Positions 35,830 through 53,065 are shown, numbered from the stretch's first letter. The stretch: DNA of 64,000 nucleotides from Gadus chalcogrammus (GCF_026213295.1 NC_079428.1:1941670-2005669), one strand, 5' to 3'. Numbers and translations are program-made. Notes: generated from the sequence alone by a model not told the origin.

Positions 35830-37290
35830 GTGGATTCTGCTCCCAGTCAGAGTGAGTGAAGGTCCGCCTTGCTTCGCTCCTCCCTCTTATAGGACATGAT
35901 TGCTTTCCTACACACTGAATGGGAGTTTATCAGCTGGAGAATAATGTGATACATAAACAGAATTTGAGATGAGGACGTGTTGACATAGATCAGCATTTTC
36001 AAGTCGCCGTTAGGAACGAGTGGGCACGTTGTGGTGATTCGGTTGAGTAACATTGCGGGAATGGGAAAGCAGAACGTGGCATTTTGGTGTTTTAAACGGA
36101 CGTTAACAGAGATTGCACTGAGTTTTATGTTGAGGTTCAGTGTAATGTCCAAGCTCCTCCTGAGGATGAAGATGGAGAATGGACACGATGCCACTCTCTA
36201 TGGTTTACATTTCATGACAAATTCATATTCCAGTCATTTGGGAAGAAAAAAAAACGGGAAATTGAGTGGGACCCGGGTGCTTTATTTTTTTAGTTCTACA
36301 TTTAAAATGTAATCAGCACAATCACCACGGGCAATCAGTTCTCGATTAATTCACCTGAGCACACCACCTGCGAAAAAACGACGTCGCTAAGTAGGCCTTT
36401 TTATCAAAGCTGGATTAAGTTTCGCCTTTGATTAACATCTCTCATCAGAAATCCGAATGTCAAAGTTGCAACGAGGAAGCAAGGGCGAATAATATTGTTG
36501 AAATTTGTTTGATCTCTCAAGGCCTCATTTGCCTCAGATAAAGGCAAATTGAAGAGCATGTGAACGACTAGGGTATGTTTACATGCTCATAAATCTATTC
36601 TTTATGGAAGTCGAGCCATGTTTTGCAAAATGTGGACGTTAACCTTTGACCATACGATGGATCCGACATATACTTGTAAACAATTACAACGCGCTCTCAA
36701 AATGTTTTTTGTAGACTTTGGGAAGTAGGATGAGCAATTAAAACAATGTTAAAACTCCTAGCCACATTTCTATATTTCTTGAGTGAGATAAAACCTACAT
36801 AATTCTGGACTCTTGTTAATTGGTTAACAAGGTTATAGTTTATTGCAAAATGATACTAATACCAATGCTGAGCCTAAAGCACAAATGCATAAACTAATAG
36901 CTAATGAAATGTTGTTCTCCTTTCTACAATGAATGCTTTCCTGAAACTTTCTCAACTTTTTCCTCTGGTGGTTGTAAATGGTTTCCAAAGCCTCCAAAGC
37001 CTCCAAGCCTTCCAAAGAAAAAAGTTGTTAAGATGGTAGTCCTCGTACACGTTTAATTGGGTTTGGATAATTGGTTTTTGAAAACCACAAGATCAGATTG
37101 ATAATGTCAAAATATATTTGTTTGGCAATTTCCGTACAGCGTTAGTAGTTTGAAGGGAACTGCATTTAACCTTGGCGCTAGCTATTAAACTTGAGTATTA
37201 AACGTAAGTGACCAGTGATAGTAAGGATCCTGTAGCCTTGACATTGATGTAGCAGAAGTATCCCATGCATGCACTTAACCACAGGAACCC

Positions 37291-37304
37291 TCACAAACAC
37301 ACGC

Positions 37305-37397
<93 letters not shown>
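37291..37397. repeat. (AC)n microsatellite, ~105 bp
   Basis: Pure AC after a short degenerate start. Confidence 0.98.
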
Positions 37398-37400
<3 letters not shown>

Positions 37401-40400
37401 CTCCATCCAGAGTTTAGCGCTATGCTCCCGAGTCGTCCCAGCTGACCGCCAGTTCTGGGTCCATGTAAATGTTCCCAGTGCGGACTCAGCTGAGGTCAAT
37501 AGGCTAGTTCCTTTCTCTGAATACTGAAAAAACGCAATAGTTAATAGTCAATAGTTTGCATGTTTGTCTGAGTCTTTTGCCAAGGGTTTCAGGAAACGTG
37601 TCTTTTTTTAAGTTCCCTTAATTACAAAACACAACATGCCTGCGTAAAATACATAACCAGGAACAGGAAATGCACGGGCCGTGAACTCTCGGGACGGTAA
37701 ATCATTGCCTAATTGCACCGGCCCTGATGGCTTAATTAAATGCTTGACTGTGTAATGATATTTGCTCGAAAGGGAGCGGAAAACGTCCAAGCGCTGTAGA
37801 GTTTGTTCCAGGACGGAGCCGGGATCGATCCTGGGCCCAGGCGGTGGAACCCAAGGTGCTTTCCAACTGGTTTTAAAGTGGACGTTTTGTATCGACGTCG
37901 TCCCCGCCTTATTCACTGGACCAAGCACTCATTTCTCTTGGTGTCAGGACATTGATCGCAACATGCACACGGTGGTGCTTCGCACTGTGCTCTGCATGCA
38001 CAAAGAAAACACAAAGATGGTTGCCTTCACACTGCTTGTTTACGTCTTTCATTTATGTATAATATTCTGTATTCTTTCTCGATGGTTACTCCGACTGGTG
38101 ACCATAACCAGTCAGTTGCACAAAGTCAAACTGTGGAACCGTTTGAATCGGCAAAGTGCACACGACTACTTAAAAAGTGTTTATCAAACCATCCCCTGGG
38201 CTGTAACTGGTTACCGTAATCCCCCCAGATCTTGAGATGTCGCCGAAGCCGACGGAACGAGAGCGTCTGAATTATATCTCCCCTAATCGATCCCCTACCA
38301 TCACCCAGCCCGAACACCTCTGGGATGCAAGCCACCAAAAAGGGCACTTGACCCGCTTCACTGGATGCTGGAGGTCACCTAACACGAAAGCACCAGTCCT
38401 TGTCTTACCTCATCACTCTGATCAACCACCCCCCCCCCCCCCCCCCCCCCCCCTCCAGCCTACTGCAATAAGCTCCCACTCTGGCAACTCCACCAAGGCT
38501 AATAAGGATTTTATCTGCCTTTTGTGATATTTGATATTAACCACCTCATCAAAGTTAAGCCCGCGGTGAACACCGGTCTCCGACGCTCCACATGTGCATT
38601 AGCCTAACAATGTCTCTGAAACGAAATCTTGATCGAATTGAAATTAAGTTCCGATGAATGGCCGGCGGCGTGCCAGGTACACATCAGTCAAGACGAGGCG
38701 AGATAGCGACCGAGTTGGAGGAACTTCACCGTTACGGGAAACTTAGCAGCTCGCGTCAACGACGCACTCGTCGGGAGGAACTAATAACCGGCCTGTAATG
38801 CAGGGCAGAATAACTTTCACTGCCTGCCCTTAAAAACGGGCTCAAGAGATAATGGGCAGTAAAGACATTGAGCCTCTGCTTAGACATAATACGCAGACGA
38901 AAGTACGTCTATTCAAACAGGATACATTGTGTGTTGTGCTTTGCTTCTCAGGTACATCTATATCTGTGTGTGTGTGTGTGTGTGTGTATAGTATCTCTGT
39001 TGTGGTCTGTGACGCAAAGGTCTCACAAGCATTGGTTGCAAATGTCATTTATGTTATGGTAAATGGCTTATTCTATCAACCCGAGTTGGTGTTGTAGTGT
39101 GTGTTTGTGCGTGTCCTTGTGCGTGTATTAGTACGTGCGTGCGTCAGTGCATGCTGGTGTGTGCGTCAGTTTGAGAGAGTGCCTGCTTGCGTGTGCGTTC
39201 TGAGTGTGTGCGTTTGTGCTTGTGCGTGCGTGCATTTGTGCGGATGAATTAATTGAAATTAGTGTTTGCTTTTAACGGAGGACAATGTAAATCAGCTTAA
39301 AGGAGAGCCTGACACGGATGTTCTCAGACAACACAGTCTGAGAGCCTGCGTGCGCGCGAGAGCGATTTCGCCGGGTAAACCCCTGCGTTGAGGCCAGGGC
39401 CGAAAGGTTTCTGGATCCTTATCGTCCCTTGTGGCGTCTTTTGTCAGGTTGTATGGAGAGGAGGTGGGGAGAAATCACTGGAAAATATAGCTTGGAGTGA
39501 TGGAAAATAAATTACTTCAGCGTGGCAAGGAAAAGATTGGGGGATTTATCAAAGTGAGATGAAAATGCCTGCCTAGTCTGTGCCCCCAAAATTAAAGGGA
39601 AATAGAATGCCTTACAGCTCAGTGATGGTATTGGAAAAAAATGTGTATCTATAAATATTTATGTATGCTGTGTGTCTTTCTTCATGCGTGTGGTCCTTTG
39701 CTCTGAAATGAATAATTGATTGGCTATCAACATTGCATGAGGAAAATCAATACGGAAAAAAATGTCCCCCAATCAATTCATCTATGGTTTATGCGCCAAT
39801 GAAAAGTAGCTCCTCATTGAGTGGTTTTCTCTAGTCATAAACAGGCTTTCAGATGGCGAAGTAAAGCAGAAGAATTATTAATTTTATTTTTTTATTTAAA
39901 TATTTAATAACGGGCTGAAATAAGAACGTAATTCTTAAGCAGCTTTGTATCCACGAGCAGTCAAATGCTCTGGTTAGGGCTAAGGGTTGCGTTAGGGTTG
40001 CTTGAAGACCTATCAACATCTATAATCTAGCAACATCTGTAATGCGACCGATAAGTGAACACGTAAGCGAAATAAAGGTCAAACCATCATGGATGTGTTC
40101 CTCATCCGTCTGAAGCCGATTTTACACATTCAGCTCCGGCAATAGTGAGGAACTGGTAGAGAACCCCCCTGAAAAAGTCAATATTGATTGATTTGAAGGC
40201 CTAGCAATTACCTCCATGTGCACACGACCATGTTAAGGTCACTATTATCTTGGCTCATTTTATGGGTCATCGCTCTTGCTTTCGCCAAAATAAATTAGCG
40301 ACGTAAACACCTTAACTCACCTTGATGAAATTTACGGCGAGTGTAAACAACTTTCACAGCAGAGCGAGGTATTCTCTGCGACTCTCTGCCCCTTCGTATC

Positions 40401-40609
40401 ATACCGCTGAACCTTGATGAATTAATGTGTGCAGGGAGACGTGTCTGTGTACAACACACCAGCAGTAACCCCCTCCATGCTGCCGTGACTTCAGACTGCA
40501 GGAAGGTGCACTTTAGCTGGATTGATGATCTACATCAATGTGGGGTATTCATGGTCATCTTTGCATCAGTTTAACCATGACAGATAGCCGTGGGGTATGT
40601 ATAAGGGGA

Positions 40610-41000
40610 AGACTAGTCTACTGAGTGGGGCTGTGTGACTCCCAGTCCAGGATACTGGGATCTGGGAGAGATACTGGCTTTCGAACCCCACTGTCTGCCT
40701 GTACTTACCCAGAGCAAGATGCCTCTAATAATAATAATAATAATACATTTAATTTAGAGGCGCCTTTCAAAACACCCAAGGTCACCTTACAGAGCATATA
40801 GTCATCATACATTTTTTAAAAAACAAGACATTGTGGAAAAAATAAATAAATAAATAAATAAATAAACATAAGCAATAAGAAATAAATAAAACAAAAACAA
40901 GACAAAACAAAACAAAAAAACAAACAAAACAGTGATCAGTTAGACGTTGTGTGCGAGTTTGAACAGGTGAGTTTTGAGTTGTGACTTGAAGGGTAATGCG
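40610..41000 (+). mobile_element. Composite fish repeat: SINE-like head plus L2-type tail
   Basis: A tRNA-like box B stretch (ggctttcgaaccccactgtc) is followed by acccagagcaagatgcctc, then (AAT)n, then gaggcgcctttcaaaacaccc with aaggtcaccttacag. A late segment reads aacaggtgagttttgagttg. The second half is a repeat common in teleosts. Whether it is one element or two adjacent ones is unclear. It includes an (AATA)n run at 40840-40866. Confidence 0.5.
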
Positions 41001-44000
41001 ACCATCTGCTGAATCAACAGATGATTAAAGATAAGGAAAATTATTGGTAATAAGTGTTTTAAAAATAAGACATTTGTATTTAAAATAAATGACCAAAAAA
41101 CATGAATTCAGTAAAACTGAAAGAAAAATAACTTTAAAAATATCACATCGGCTGAATGTAGCAGAGAGCAGAACGTGCTCCACACCGTGTGGCAGCAGTA
41201 GCTGGGCTCCGCTCCTCCTCTGAGTGTTTCTCCGGCCTGATGCTGCTGGACCTCCTCTCCTCCTCTCCTCGTCAGTGTATTGGAATTCTCCTTCCCAGAG
41301 CCCTGGGGATGACCCGCGCCCGGCTTGGCCATGCTCTTAAAACCCCCAAAATAAATTCAATTTCCAATGAAGTAATCTCCCTAATGAAAAATCAATAGGC
41401 CTCACTCAATTGCAGTCTCCCGCGGGGGCTGTCGGAAAGATGAATGTATTAGCCGGTGCCCGGTGACTGCACCCGGGGGGACCACGAAGCCTATGTGATC
41501 AGACCTAATGCTACCACACTGTGTCCCACCGGCCCCCCCTTAATGCCGGCCCATGGAGCTAGGATGACAGTATTGATCTAATGAAAGGACAATTTATATC
41601 CTCACAAGTTCTCTCACTGGTGATTACAAAGCCTCCATCGGTAGGGGGACGGGGACGGGCGATGGACGGACCATGGACTTGAGTGTGTGTGTTGGAGTGT
41701 GTGTGAGCCTAAACTGTGTTTGACCTGCACACGGGGCCAGGGCCAGAATTCATTGTTCATTGCTGCGGCGACCTCAAAGGGTTCACCTCCAAGTTGCTCA
41801 TTGTTTGAAGCCCATTTCGCAGGAAATGTCTTGCAATGTTTTTCGTGTTGCACATTTGTCTTTTTTTTTTTGTGCAAATAAACAGACAATTATAGAGGCA
41901 GAGACTTTATGAGTGATAAGTCGTAATGGGTTTAATTCATGTTCTACACTGGGGAAATGACTTTCCGTATTGTTTACGCCGTAAACCCCATCAGTGGCGC
42001 GGCTATGTATTCATTTACTTTTCGCCCGTAGAACGGCTTTGCACTTCCCATATTGTTCCGCGGGATTTCGGTGAAGAAGCCAAAGCCGGGTGGCCATTAA
42101 TAATGCCACCCCAGTGTCAGCGGCTCAGATAAGGGGGCGCGAGGATGTTGGCACACTGTGTGACTCGCAGTGGTATAGATAAGCCCTAATCCCCCCCCCG
42201 CCCCCAACCCCAACCCAGGTTTGATGTAATGCATAGTTAAACTGATGAGGCGACGAAACCGTACACATGTGTAACAGGGCTCCTGAAACAAGATAAAAAC
42301 GACCGATTTTAAAGGAGGCGTGAAGGATGTTTGCATACAGCGGCTGTTTTGTTGAAGAGTTGAGGTTGTGCGGCATTGGCCTCGTGTAATATCAGTAAAT
42401 CATGAAAAATATTGAATGTGCCGAAGTAATCAGAAGAAAGGATTACATGCTGCTCTTTAGGCAAAAACCATGCATTTGTTTATTTCTGTATTTGTATTAT
42501 TACATCTTATTCATATTTAAATCCGTAAAATGTAACTACTTTTTCAACTGTTCTACTGCTTCAAGGTTATATGTTCAGGAAGGGGGGGGGGTTGCATCAA
42601 TTCAGATTTTGGGAACGTCACACTCCATCGGTTTCCATTGTGAAAGGCGTCGATATCTTAGGGACAACAAGGAAATGTAATATCGTTGCCTTTTGTTCAC
42701 CCCCCCCGCCCTTCCCCGGCAAACACGGAAGAGGGGGAGGAGGAGGTGGTGGTGGAGGAGGTGGTGGAGGAGGTGGAGGTCCAATTCATCCCCTCCTTAA
42801 CTGATCTCCGTCCGCCCCAATCTCCCCCCCCGCTCTAACGCGTCTCTCCACCAGCGGCCACAAGCAGACAGTGAGTGATTAGCACGGCTCTGCCATTGAC
42901 ATCATTTGCATTTTAATAGACCATAATTACAAGTCTCGGGGAGGGGAGGGGAGGGGGGAGAGGGGATGGGAGTGGGGGAGGCGGCGGCGGTGGTGTGGGA
43001 GAAATAAATTGCAGTTTGAAAAATGTTTGAATTACTTAACAACTCTTGGATCTCGGAGCGGCGAAATAGCGGTGAGCTGGATGCAGGGCTCGGGGCACGG
43101 CTGGGATGGTAGCTGTAATAGGTAGTGCGTTAATGGACTGAGGAGCAGCGGACTAGTGGATGGTAGTGATGGTAGTGGATGTGAGCTGTTATGTTGGCGT
43201 CATTCTCCGATACAACCAGTATGGGGCTGAAACAGCATACCTGGCCTGCACCACTTAGCACGAAGAAAAAGAACACAACGTACCTTCTGAAATCTGAAGT
43301 ATGACGCTAAAAAAGTTGTTGAGTTTTTCATCTGATTTTTGGTTAAATCATGAGTAACCTAATGAGTTTTTTATTTTCAGGAAGTCAACACCTGGTTTCC
43401 TTGTGTATGATTAGTATACTTTTGTGTCTCACCTTTTATCCTTTTCTTATTTCTTTTTTTTTTACTCTCTGCCTTAAAAGCAAATCGGCGAACTCCTGAT
43501 GCCCTTCTTCCATTCTATTATGTCCTTATTGGTTTCTCATTAACTCCTCTGATAATTGCAGCGCGGTCTATTTTGGACACTTGGTCTTATCGTGGAGTCT
43601 CACCTGCTGCGTTGTGACACACTGCCTGAGATTTGCCCGGCGGGGACGTCTCACCCCGGGCAGCAAAATCCCATGTGACCCTGTAAGCAAGAGTGACAAC
43701 ACAATAATACACCCCACGACTAATCTCTCATTGGTGGATTATCAGATTAGACGGCGGTGCCAGTTGTTTATGGGGCTCGGTGACTATCGAAAAAGTTGAT
43801 CTGTCAAGTTTATCCCACACTCGTGTCCCTATCAAGGCGGTGTGGGTCCATACAGTTGGCTGGGGATGGGAGATAAGGGGGGCCACGACGCGGGCTGAAT
43901 GGACCCCATCTGGTAAATGAGAAACAAGGCCTGCCTTTCCACTCCCCCCACGACACACTTTATCTACTTTGAGAAATGGATCCCCACCCAAAGCCGGATC

Positions 44001-44881
44001 CGGTTGATTCCCTTGACCTCGGCGGTGTGGCAGAGCTGCCCTCTGCTTTTATTTTGAAAGGAGATATGGAGGCGGGATTCATCCATCAGTGGGAGACTGA
44101 AGTTGGTGGTTGGCGTGGATACGATAGGGGGGGGGGGGGGGGTCAAAAGGAGGCACTATCACAAGGGTCCGTCATAATCCAGTTTGAAAGACTTTGCCGT
44201 GGTATAGGTATCCGATAAATCAACGTTGTTTTTTTTGCCGGTTTGATCCAACGTAGTAAATCTGTCTCTTCCGGCTTTTGACGTGGTTCAGCGATCCCAG
44301 ATAGCTTGATTCAACCCATCTTCACCCATTTATTCCAGAAGGTCATGGCCCTCGAAAATGTGTCAGACAGGAAAATAAGGATGTGAATAACATTTAAGAG
44401 ATGACTACCCCTCGGTATATAGCTCTTATCGGATTTGCAAGGCAAGGTGTAAACATTTTGACATCTACAGAGGCAGGATAAGAAGTTGCATTTGCAATTA
44501 CTCCAGAGACAAGCCTGGCACAGGTTGAATTATAAACAAGGGGTTGAGAGACACAGTAGGAAGATACCTCCGTTAACCGTGACTATATTTAAAGTGTTTA
44601 GCAGACGACTTCCAAGATGCGACTAACATAAGTCACTGTTGATGAAACCAGCCACAACCTATCACTTTCAAAACTGTAAACGGATATTTCCGAAAAAAGG
44701 GTGAGGCAAACACAATCTGTCCTACACTCACAGTTTAATGGGCTCTACAATGGCAATCGTGGATTTTTATTTTAATAAATATTTGAAATGTGTGAGCAAC
44801 CGTAATGCTTTTTATAGTCTGATAGTTTAACTTTTTTGTCTCGCATTAATATATCAGCGTTCCTTCCAAGGCTGAAATCCT

Positions 44882-45000
44882 TTGTGTGTGTGTGTGTGTG
44901 TGTCTTTGTGTGTGTGTGTGTGTGTGTCTTTGTGTGTGTGTGTGTGTGTGTGTGCGTGTGTGCGTGTGCGTGTGCGTGCGTGCGCGCGCGCGCGTGTGCT
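44882..45000. repeat. (TG)n / (CG)n microsatellite
   Basis: TG run with TCTT interruptions at two regular places, ending in TGCG and a pure CG run; alternating purine-pyrimidine throughout. Confidence 0.95.
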
Positions 45001-47634
<2,634 letters not shown>

Positions 47635-47874
47635 CATCCCTCCCGCCTCACCCTCCTCCCCATCCTAGACTCACTTAATAACCATTCCATGATAAAAGCT
47701 GTCCCTTTTCTTAAGAGAACAAGCAGGCACACATGGAGCCCACAGAAACACTGGTAGTTCTTTGTGAGGCGATGTTTCCAGTTGTCGGTACAGTGCTAGG
47801 CGGATGGCAAGGATGTTCTGCCCTGCACCTCGCCTGTGGTGTGGCTTCAGCTCAGGCATGCAAATTGCTATGCA

Positions 47875-48287
47875 AACACACACGCACGCAGGCATGCCGC
47901 ACACGCACGCACACACACACAGGCACGCACATGCACACATACGTGTAAACAAAAACATTCATACACGCACCCACACATGCTTGCATACACAAAATCATGC
48001 ACACGCACACACAAACATATCCAAACATATGCGTACCCACAGACACACACGCACACATGCAAATACAAAAACATACATAGACTCACACGCACACACACGC
48101 ACACAGACTCACACACACATGCACATACAAAAAAATACACACACACAGACATTCATACACACACATACAGACACACACACACACACACACACAGAAAAAC
48201 ATACGAACGCACAGACGCACACACACAGGCAGATATAAAAACATACATACACACACACACGCACACACACACATGCACGCACACACT
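47875..48287. repeat. Degenerate CA-rich minisatellite-like tract
   Basis: Over 400 bases dominated by cacacgcac, catacacac and aaaaacatac phrases. The long Thr-His open frames are its translations. Confidence 0.9.
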
Positions 48288-49606
48288 CTCTTATCAACCC
48301 ACTGTTTAAGATCTGGTGGCCCTCTCTTGAACATCTGCCTTGAACATCTGCCGTTCAAGCTTCTGCATATTGACGTCCATAAATCTGGACGAGGCCCGAC
48401 CAGCCAACTGCCGGGAGTTTCCACGCCACAATGTCTCAATGATCAGCGAGATACGGCGCGTGCGAGCCCCGCCCGCCCTCCGCACGAAACACTTGAGAGG
48501 ACGCCGCCAAAATGGATCTTCTGATGCTCAATTCAGCATTTTTCTATTTAATGATATTATATTTCATTTTGCTCGCAAAGAAAACAACATTACACAAGGC
48601 AGTGAGTCGTAACGAGCCATCCTGCGACAGATTCCCGGCCTCCTTGGTGGCATTATAACTGAATTACACCCACAGAGAAAGTTTGTAAATGATTGTGTTT
48701 GTTTTCATTTTGTTTTCGCGACGCCGTCGTTCAAAGCTCGTCTCCTCCTCGCCGACGTCGTAGTGTCCTGACGTCGAGGAAGCCAGCCACCCGTAGCCCG
48801 TAGCGTATGCCAGATGTTCTAGAGCTCCCGTGGACCCCCTGGCGGGTCACATGGTATCCTGTTGTCTTCATGGCAACAGCTGGGTTTCTTTATTGCCTTA
48901 TTGTTTTTCCGTGCCTCTAATGCGCGGCGCTCTAAAACCCGACCTTCCGTTGAGTTCGGTTGATTTTTGACCGCCTTTTTTTCGGGAGGCTATGAAATGA
49001 ACGGTTTCCTCTTTAAAAAATCCAGGCCAACCGACAAGCGGGTGGACCCGCCATCCCAGCCGCCGGTACAGAACGGTTCCAGGGCAGCACTTAGCTTGAT
49101 TTCTGACTCTCTCCCCCAGGCCTCGATCTATATCGACAAACTGCCACATATCCATCTCGCTGGTAGCGGCGTTTAAGTGCATCGGGGGGGGGGGGAGGGG
49201 GGGGGATTTGAATTGTGCGCAGAGCGATTGTTTTGACCACAGATTGAGAAGGCGGTTATAATTTCAAACGGGAGCGTTGCGCTCGGAGGGCTAAAGGACA
49301 AAGAGGTCAGCGGAAGTGGAGTAAGTGCACCCTTGGGCCTCTGGGCCGTTCAGAGGACCCACAGAGGAGGGCGAGGGGAGATGTGATAACGCTTTATCCC
49401 TGGTCAAATGCATGGGGATGCTGGCCCTGTTTGGAGAATGGACCATCCACTCAAATTAAGAGACCATTTTGAGCCCAGTGGTCAATTTCTGTTTGTAAAT
49501 AGCTCACGTCAATAACATTGTTTCACACATCGAAACATCCAGAGGTCGGCTGGCACTTTTACTTTCACTTTGTGAGCGTTCTTCGTTTGTAGAGTCTATG
49601 CTACAC

Positions 49607-49669
49607 AGGTGCTACACTAGTATGTGTAGCACCTGGGCCTAGTATGTGTATGCTACACATACTAGGCCC
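49607..49669. repeat. Two adjacent perfect hairpins
   Basis: Hairpin 1 (49607-49634) has arms aggtgctacac and gtgtagcacct. Hairpin 2 (49635-49669) has 16-base arms starting gggcctagtatgtgta with a 3-base loop, directly abutting the first. The two share the core agtatgtgtagc/gctacacata, so a foldback duplication probably made them. Confidence 0.95.
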
Positions 49670-49739
49670 TATGTTGCAATGCATTTGGAGTTATGTGTGT
49701 AGGTATAATGACACTCAGGTGATATGAGTCAGAGGATGG

Positions 49740-50010
49740 TAAAATGGACTGTGTTTATATTGCGCTTTTCTAACCAGTGGCCACTCAATGCGCTTTACAA
49801 TATTTCTTAACCTTCAACCATTCATCCACACATTCACACAACCAACGGCGGTGTCAGCCATGCAAGGCGACAGCAATCTCGTCGGGAGCAGTTGGTGTGA
49901 GGCATCTTACTCAGGGACACCTCGTCACTCGACACTAGGAAGAGCCGGGGATCGAACTAGCAACCTTCAGGTTACCAGCCAACCCGCTCTACCTCCTGAG
50001 CTACATGCCG
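49740..50010 (-). mobile_element. tRNA-derived SINE
   Basis: On the minus strand it starts with GGCATGTAGCTCAGGAGGTAGAGCGG (box A in TAGCTCAGGAGG), then GGTTGCTAGTTCGATCCCC (box B). The body includes AGTGTCGAGTGACGAGGTGTCCC and ends near GCGCAATATAAACACAGTCC. This is a common teleost tRNA-derived repeat, close to full length. Confidence 0.8.
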
Positions 50011-51389
50011 AACGCGGAGGACATCAGGATTTTGATTTTCACTGATAGGTGTTGCCACCACGTTCTTCAGGGATTCTATTCATTGACTCTGGTGTGGTGG
50101 AGTTTTCTTAATATCAGATGATGTGTCCCTCCATTTTCTGTTGATCTTCGTTCACCACTCTGACCGGAAATTCACCCACTCATCAAGAACTCCATCGGAG
50201 TGAAAACAGACGAGATGAGCCACTATCCACTCTCTCTGGCCTGACATCCCACACCAATCCGACAGTCATTATTTTCCCTTCCTGCCGCCACTCACATCTC
50301 ACATTGTGACAAAGCGGCCTTGTGTGCCATGCCACTGATAATGGCCAGAGTGCCTATAAAGCTTACCACCAACTGAGATGAATGGAAAACGTCAAGGAGG
50401 GCTACAGAAGGAATAATAACCCTCCAATAGCTTTTGGAGATGTCACAGCAGCACCAGGTCAACACGATACCGAACGGTCCATAATGAATATTCCTGCGCC
50501 TCACATAAAGGAAGCAATTATCTACCGCTGCTTGGAAAATGCTTCTCAGCATGTACACCTTTTTAGAGTAAAGTCTACCCCATCATTACTACCCCGTCAA
50601 CTACCCCGTCCTGCTTGATGTGAGCCTCCTCCTCACGTCACAAACCTACACACACTAACACACACCCACACACACACACACATCCCTCTTCTGAGCATGT
50701 CCCACACGGCAGACACAGCGGCTGGATCGGAGACGTGCTTGTGTTTATTTATTTTGTGCGTCTGTATGCTAAAAGCCACACGCTCCTTCTGTAATCATGC
50801 CCAGAGATGGCAATCTATTCTAATGTACTCCGGTTGTGTCGAATCCAATCAGCTCTTTAATAATCTCGATCCTTTCAATGGCCTAATGGTGCCGCGCTGA
50901 TCGAAACGCTGTCGACTCAATGCACGGATCCCCCCGCCTGCCGGCTCCCCTCACTGTGTCTCCTAACAAGGTTACGGTGTTTTCTCAGTGCTGGTGAAAC
51001 ACGCAGTGTACAGTCAGTGTATACAGTGAACGTCCCCAGTCGTACGCAGTCCTCGGAGTATGCCGGGATTTTTGCAGCAAGTCGTTTTGTACCGACAACA
51101 ATACCAACACTAGTACTATAACCAAACGTCCTGCTATAAATAGTAGTGTGCACACAGGAGCCAGGGGAGAAATGAGTTGATGCAGAGCCATGGCTTGGGA
51201 GAGGGGGCCTAGTGCCAGCCACGGCTACCTTCAGCAACGTTGGCCCCCAGGGCTCGATGGCTGTCGTCTCTCTCACCCCCCAAACCCCTCCACCAACCCC
51301 CCCACACACACCTCCAGCAAATGTGCTCATTTATTTGACCATATGGAGCATAGGGTCAAACGGACACGGTGTATCACAGATTTGTTTGT

Positions 51390-51600
51390 GTGTCTGGTTT
51401 TGTGTGTGTGTGTGTGCGTCTGTGTGTGGGTGTGTGTGTGTGTTAATGTGTGTGTGTGTGCGTGCATGTGTGTGTGTGTGTGTGTGTTTGCGTGTTTTTT
51501 TGTGTGTCTGTGTGGGTGTGTGTGTTTGTGTGTGTGTTTTCGTGTCAGGAGTGTGTGTGTGTTTGCCTGTTTTCGTGTGTGTGTCTTTGTGTGTGCTGAT
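51390..51600. repeat. Degenerate TG tract
   Basis: TG runs broken by TTTG, TGGG and TAAT; about 200 bases. Confidence 0.92.
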
Positions 51601-52904
51601 ACACATGGGAAGTTCAAAATGAGCCAAATCTGCTCGCGAGTGTCTGTTGATCTGGCTACAGAGTGCTCACATTTTGTCAGCATTTGCATTTCCGGAGATA
51701 GCCAAGACTTTTATTAGCTCAGCCGCTATTGATGCCGAACACAACACACACACACGGATGCTACCATAGCATGCAGACACCCACACACGCCTGTTTGTCT
51801 GTGTAACCTTTCTCAACTGATGCAAAAAAAACAGCAGCAACGACAACCAAACTGCCATAGTAAACAAGCTACGGAGATATTACTATGATGTATTTGAATG
51901 GCGAAGGTCAGAGCTGGTCTTCAGGCACGATATGATGAAGTGGCTGTTCCCCCCCCCCCCCGCGCCCCCCGTCAGCCCGCCGACCCCAGGGGGGTCAGCT
52001 TGTCAGGTCGCCCTCGGCGACGCAGTAACAGCTCAGTTTTAATCTCCTTATTAATCCGCCCATCACGACGTTGCCCTAACGACACGGTACGCACTCCATT
52101 AATCTCCGGATCTGATTCCGGCGCCGCGTCGATTCATCACCGCCCATCATGTCCGAGCACCGCCGCCGCTACGAGGAGCGCCACCGACCACCAACCGGCT
52201 GGAGGCGGGGATGGGGGGGGGTGGGGGGGGATGTTACCATGGGGACGTCTGTTGGATGCCGAGGCCAGCGGGGCCAAAGCATCAATCATGCGCTGATCCA
52301 TATGTTCAACCGTCCGTTCTCGTTTCTTATGATTTCTTTGTAGATAAATATATAAATATATATCTTTGGGCCATTTCATCACATTAGCATCAACGTGAAA
52401 TTGTTTCCATAATGTACGGCTGATGCCCGACACTTGTTACACAGCCCGCCGTCTGAGCTATGCTTGGCACCGGGCCATTCTCTTTGTACGGTTTCGGCTC
52501 TGTTTGGATTTTCTTTAATGTTGAATAATGTGTTTCCCAAACGTCTGTTCTGCTCCATCTCATTCCCCTTGCTGCCGGTAAACGCTCCAAGCTGCGGTGG
52601 GATGATGGCCTTTTAAAGGATGGTTTTCCCATTAATAGTTCAGCCCCGAGTCATCCGTCCACCATCTTGACTTGTTTGTTTCAGATCTCCATCGACACCA
52701 AACACACTGCGTCTGAACCACAGGGGCTGGCCTGTCCATACATCATCTTTTACACCACCTCATACATACACATGTTGCATTAGGGTCTGGGGAGGGGTGG
52801 GGGGGGGGGGGGTATGTTTTGATGGAGCCTCCACCAGAATCCCTGCAATGCCAGTGCACCATGTCGATCCCCTGCGTACTTTTGACTTCACGCGTGCAGG
52901 CACA

Positions 52905-53008
52905 CACACATACGTGCGTGCAGGCACACGCACGTGCACGCACACAAACACACTAACACACACACACGTGCACACGCACACACATGCACACGCACGCGCG
53001 CACACAAA

Positions 53009-53062
<54 letters not shown>
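52905..53062. repeat. CA-rich tract
   Basis: CA/CG alternating tract, pure CA in its last 55 bases. Confidence 0.93.

Positions 53063-53065
<3 letters not shown>

Larger units (their letters stand above)
48288..52900. other. Intron-like non-coding sequence
   Basis: CpG-rich patches at 48400-48530 and 51950-52260 and G-tracts at 49184-49206 and 52797-52812. One SINE, a double hairpin and a TG tract are listed separately. No coding exon is convincing. Confidence 0.55.

Noticed and set aside
39960..40000. Telomere-like ttaggg words (also near 29395)
   Set aside because: Only two or three irregular words, not a tandem telomeric array.
47804..48309. Long Thr-His open frames
   Set aside because: Translations of the CA-rich tract in two frames at once, which shows the openness comes from the repeat.
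49120..49163. Exon-like stretch after ctctcccccag
   Set aside because: The acceptor is fair but the donor is weak and the peptide is unremarkable; support was below that of the two reported exons.
52683..52751. Possible exon after tttgtttcag
   Set aside because: No usable donor before the frame runs into simple sequence.
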